Of a DNA stretch of 57,620 bases, positions 56,667 to 57,620 are shown piece by piece. How positions within the stretch are numbered: position 1 is the first letter of the stretch; each line of letters opens with the position of its first letter. A program made the translations under genes and the position numbers. Source of the DNA: Saprospiraceae bacterium. GTDB taxonomy: Bacteria > Bacteroidota > Bacteroidia > Chitinophagales > Saprospiraceae. The stretch spans positions 1-57,620 of the forward strand of contig JAKVCU010000070.1 in assembly GCA_022448955.1 (NCBI GenBank), in the 5' to 3' direction. The notes under the pieces were generated by a model, which was given only the letters and a program-made list of their open reading frames with translations, was not told the origin of the DNA and did no database searches.

Positions 56667-57239
56667 TTATTTCTTTTCAAAGGTAACCGTCGTTCCTGGC
56701 TTTACGCCAAATTTATCACTAAATCCACCTACTACTTCTAGTACATACCTAGCAGGTTCATTTGAAGGAATTGGATCAAGCGATTGAGGTACTGTATTCT
56801 TTTGAATACTTACAACTTTTAGATCTTCATTAATAAATATCAAATCTAGAGGAATATAGGTATTCAGCATCCAAAAAGTTTGTGGTTGCTGGGTGGGCAT
56901 CATAAAAAGCATACCTTGATCTTCTTCCATACTTTTACGCCACATCATACCTTTTTCAATTTCAAATTCATTATCAGCAAATTCAATGTCTATTTCTTTG
57001 ATTGGTTCCGATTGATCATTTTCATAGAAGGATAAAAATCCTTCATGATTGAAGGTTGGCTCCGTCATACCACTCTTTTTTCCTGAGTTTTTAGGGATAG
57101 CAAAAAATATCAATCCAATAACAGCTGGAATCATTAAAGCTACAAGAATAATGAGCATTCTTCTTTGCTTTGGACTTTGTTGGATGGTAGAAGATGAGTT
57201 TTTACCCCTTTGTTGCTTTTTATTTTTCTTTTTTGCCAT
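56667..57239 (-). CDS. membrane-anchored DUF192 protein
   Basis: 190 residues. Basic N-terminus (MAKKKNKKQQRGK), one membrane helix at about residues 28-46 (MLIILVALMIPAVIGLIFFAI), then the DUF192 domain, with IEFADNEFEIEKGMMWRKSMEEDQGMLFMM, FWMLNTYIPLDLIFINEDLKVVSIQKN, and RYVLEVVGGFSDKFGVKPG as signatures. DUF192 proteins are secreted or membrane-tethered and their biochemical role is not known. A TAAATTTG element (57251-57244) ends only 4 nt before the ATG, so the mRNA may be nearly leaderless if that element is the promoter. Confidence 0.85.
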   Translation of the reverse strand: MAKKKNKKQQRGKNSSSTIQQSPKQRRMLIILVALMIPAVIGLIFFAIPKNSGKKSGMTEPTFNHEGFLSFYENDQSEPIKEIDIEFADNEFEIEKGMMWRKSMEEDQGMLFMMPTQQPQTFWMLNTYIPLDLIFINEDLKVVSIQKNTVPQSLDPIPSNEPARYVLEVVGGFSDKFGVKPGTTVTFEKK

Positions 57240-57292
57240 GGTACAAATTTATTAATATCCGAAGGTGAGAAATATTTTAAAAAATACCCAAT

Positions 57293-57328
57293 AAAAAAGC
57301 CCTTTCCAGTAATTAAATTGGAAAGGAC
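57293..57328 (-). terminator. terminator of the right-edge gene
   Basis: On the minus strand a 10-bp stem (57328-57319 with 57308-57299, one G-U pair) is followed by TTTTTTATT. It lies 43 nt past the stop of the gene at 57371. Confidence 0.75.
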
Positions 57329-57370
57329 TTCTTTTGATTACCAATCATCAATTAAAAGCTAAACAGCATT

Positions 57371-57620
57371 TTATTGATCACTATCTGTAATATTTATAGT
57401 ATGGGTGTCGCTGGAAATTACAATACCGGTATCGGTAGTTTCAGCTACTTTCAATACAATTGTGTCGTCGCTTGTATCTGCATCTGATGAAATCTCAACT
57501 TCAACCGCAAGATTAGCTGATGATCCATCAAATGAAAGGGCAGTTGTCAATAAATCAAATGTAGTAGAAGTAGTGGAACCATCCACAAGTACTTCATAAG
57601 AAGGAGGACAAGCTGCATTA
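57371..57620 (-). CDS. C-terminal part of a surface-type protein (cut by the window edge)
   Basis: The frame is open from the window edge (NAACPPSYEVLVDGSTTSTT ...) to a stop at 57371. The 82 visible residues are rich in Ser, Thr, Asp and Val with alternating beta-strand character (VEISSDADTSDDTIVLKVAET), like Ig/Calx-type domains of exported proteins. No sorting domain is visible at the end. A GTG at 57586 could start a short form, but the frame continues upstream, so it is taken as partial. Confidence 0.55.
   Translation of the reverse strand, partial: NAACPPSYEVLVDGSTTSTTFDLLTTALSFDGSSANLAVEVEISSDADTSDDTIVLKVAETTDTGIVISSDTHTINITDSDQ

Overview
The window is about 57.6 kb of an AT-rich chromosome from the phylum Bacteroidota, most likely the Saprospiria branch. 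Evidence for the phylum: promoters of the TTTG / TAnnTTTG type; ribosomal genes without Shine-Dalgarno sequences; fusA followed directly by rpsJ with no tuf between; the zinc-less form of bL36; type IX secretion (T9SS) and gliding genes (porV, porU, a PorP/SprF protein, gldJ); and secreted proteins with type A and type B (CHU_C) sorting domains. The Saprospiria placement is an inference from overall gene content and the carotenoid gene pair.

Layout. 1-1858: accessory left edge, with the start of a secreted protein (minus strand), a lipoprotein gene whose signal peptide is interrupted by one base, and a long gene-free stretch. 1859-2935: a WYL-domain regulator. 3047-22624: one nearly unbroken translation locus, rpsL-rpsG-fusA, the S10/spc genes, secY-map, an internal promoter before infA-rpmJ, then rpsM-rpsK-rpsD-rpoA-rplQ, closed by a strong terminator. 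22757-26743: housekeeping genes carA, eno, a DivIC/FtsB-like division gene and sucD.

26744-31452 is a rearranged patch. A 239-bp copy of the 3' end of sucD lies 762 bp beyond the real gene and is fused to the tail of an unknown gene, followed by two exported proteins (type A sorting domain; fibronectin type III). 31465-36047 carries a membrane-anchored protein and two tandem paralogous surface proteins with CHU_C tails. 36177-37372 carries crtZ and a CruF-like gene, a pair that fits a saproxanthin-type carotenoid. 37874-41323 is a large multi-pass histidine kinase with no neighbouring response regulator.

41628-42133 is rnpB (RNase P RNA) with its terminator. 42155-52198 is the T9SS/gliding block: porU and porV on the minus strand, a PorP/SprF protein and gldJ on the plus strand, then murF. 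52191-57620 has an arginase-fold protein with altered metal-site motifs, a Glu/Leu-type amino-acid dehydrogenase, an OmpA-family protein, a DUF192 protein and the end of a truncated surface-type protein.

I found no clear new defence, CRISPR or mobile system. The best leads are the sucD 3' duplication and its junction, the interrupted lipoprotein signal with an otherwise perfect promoter, the repeated hairpins inside RNase P RNA, and the arginase-like protein lacking canonical ligands. No tRNA or rRNA gene was recognised.
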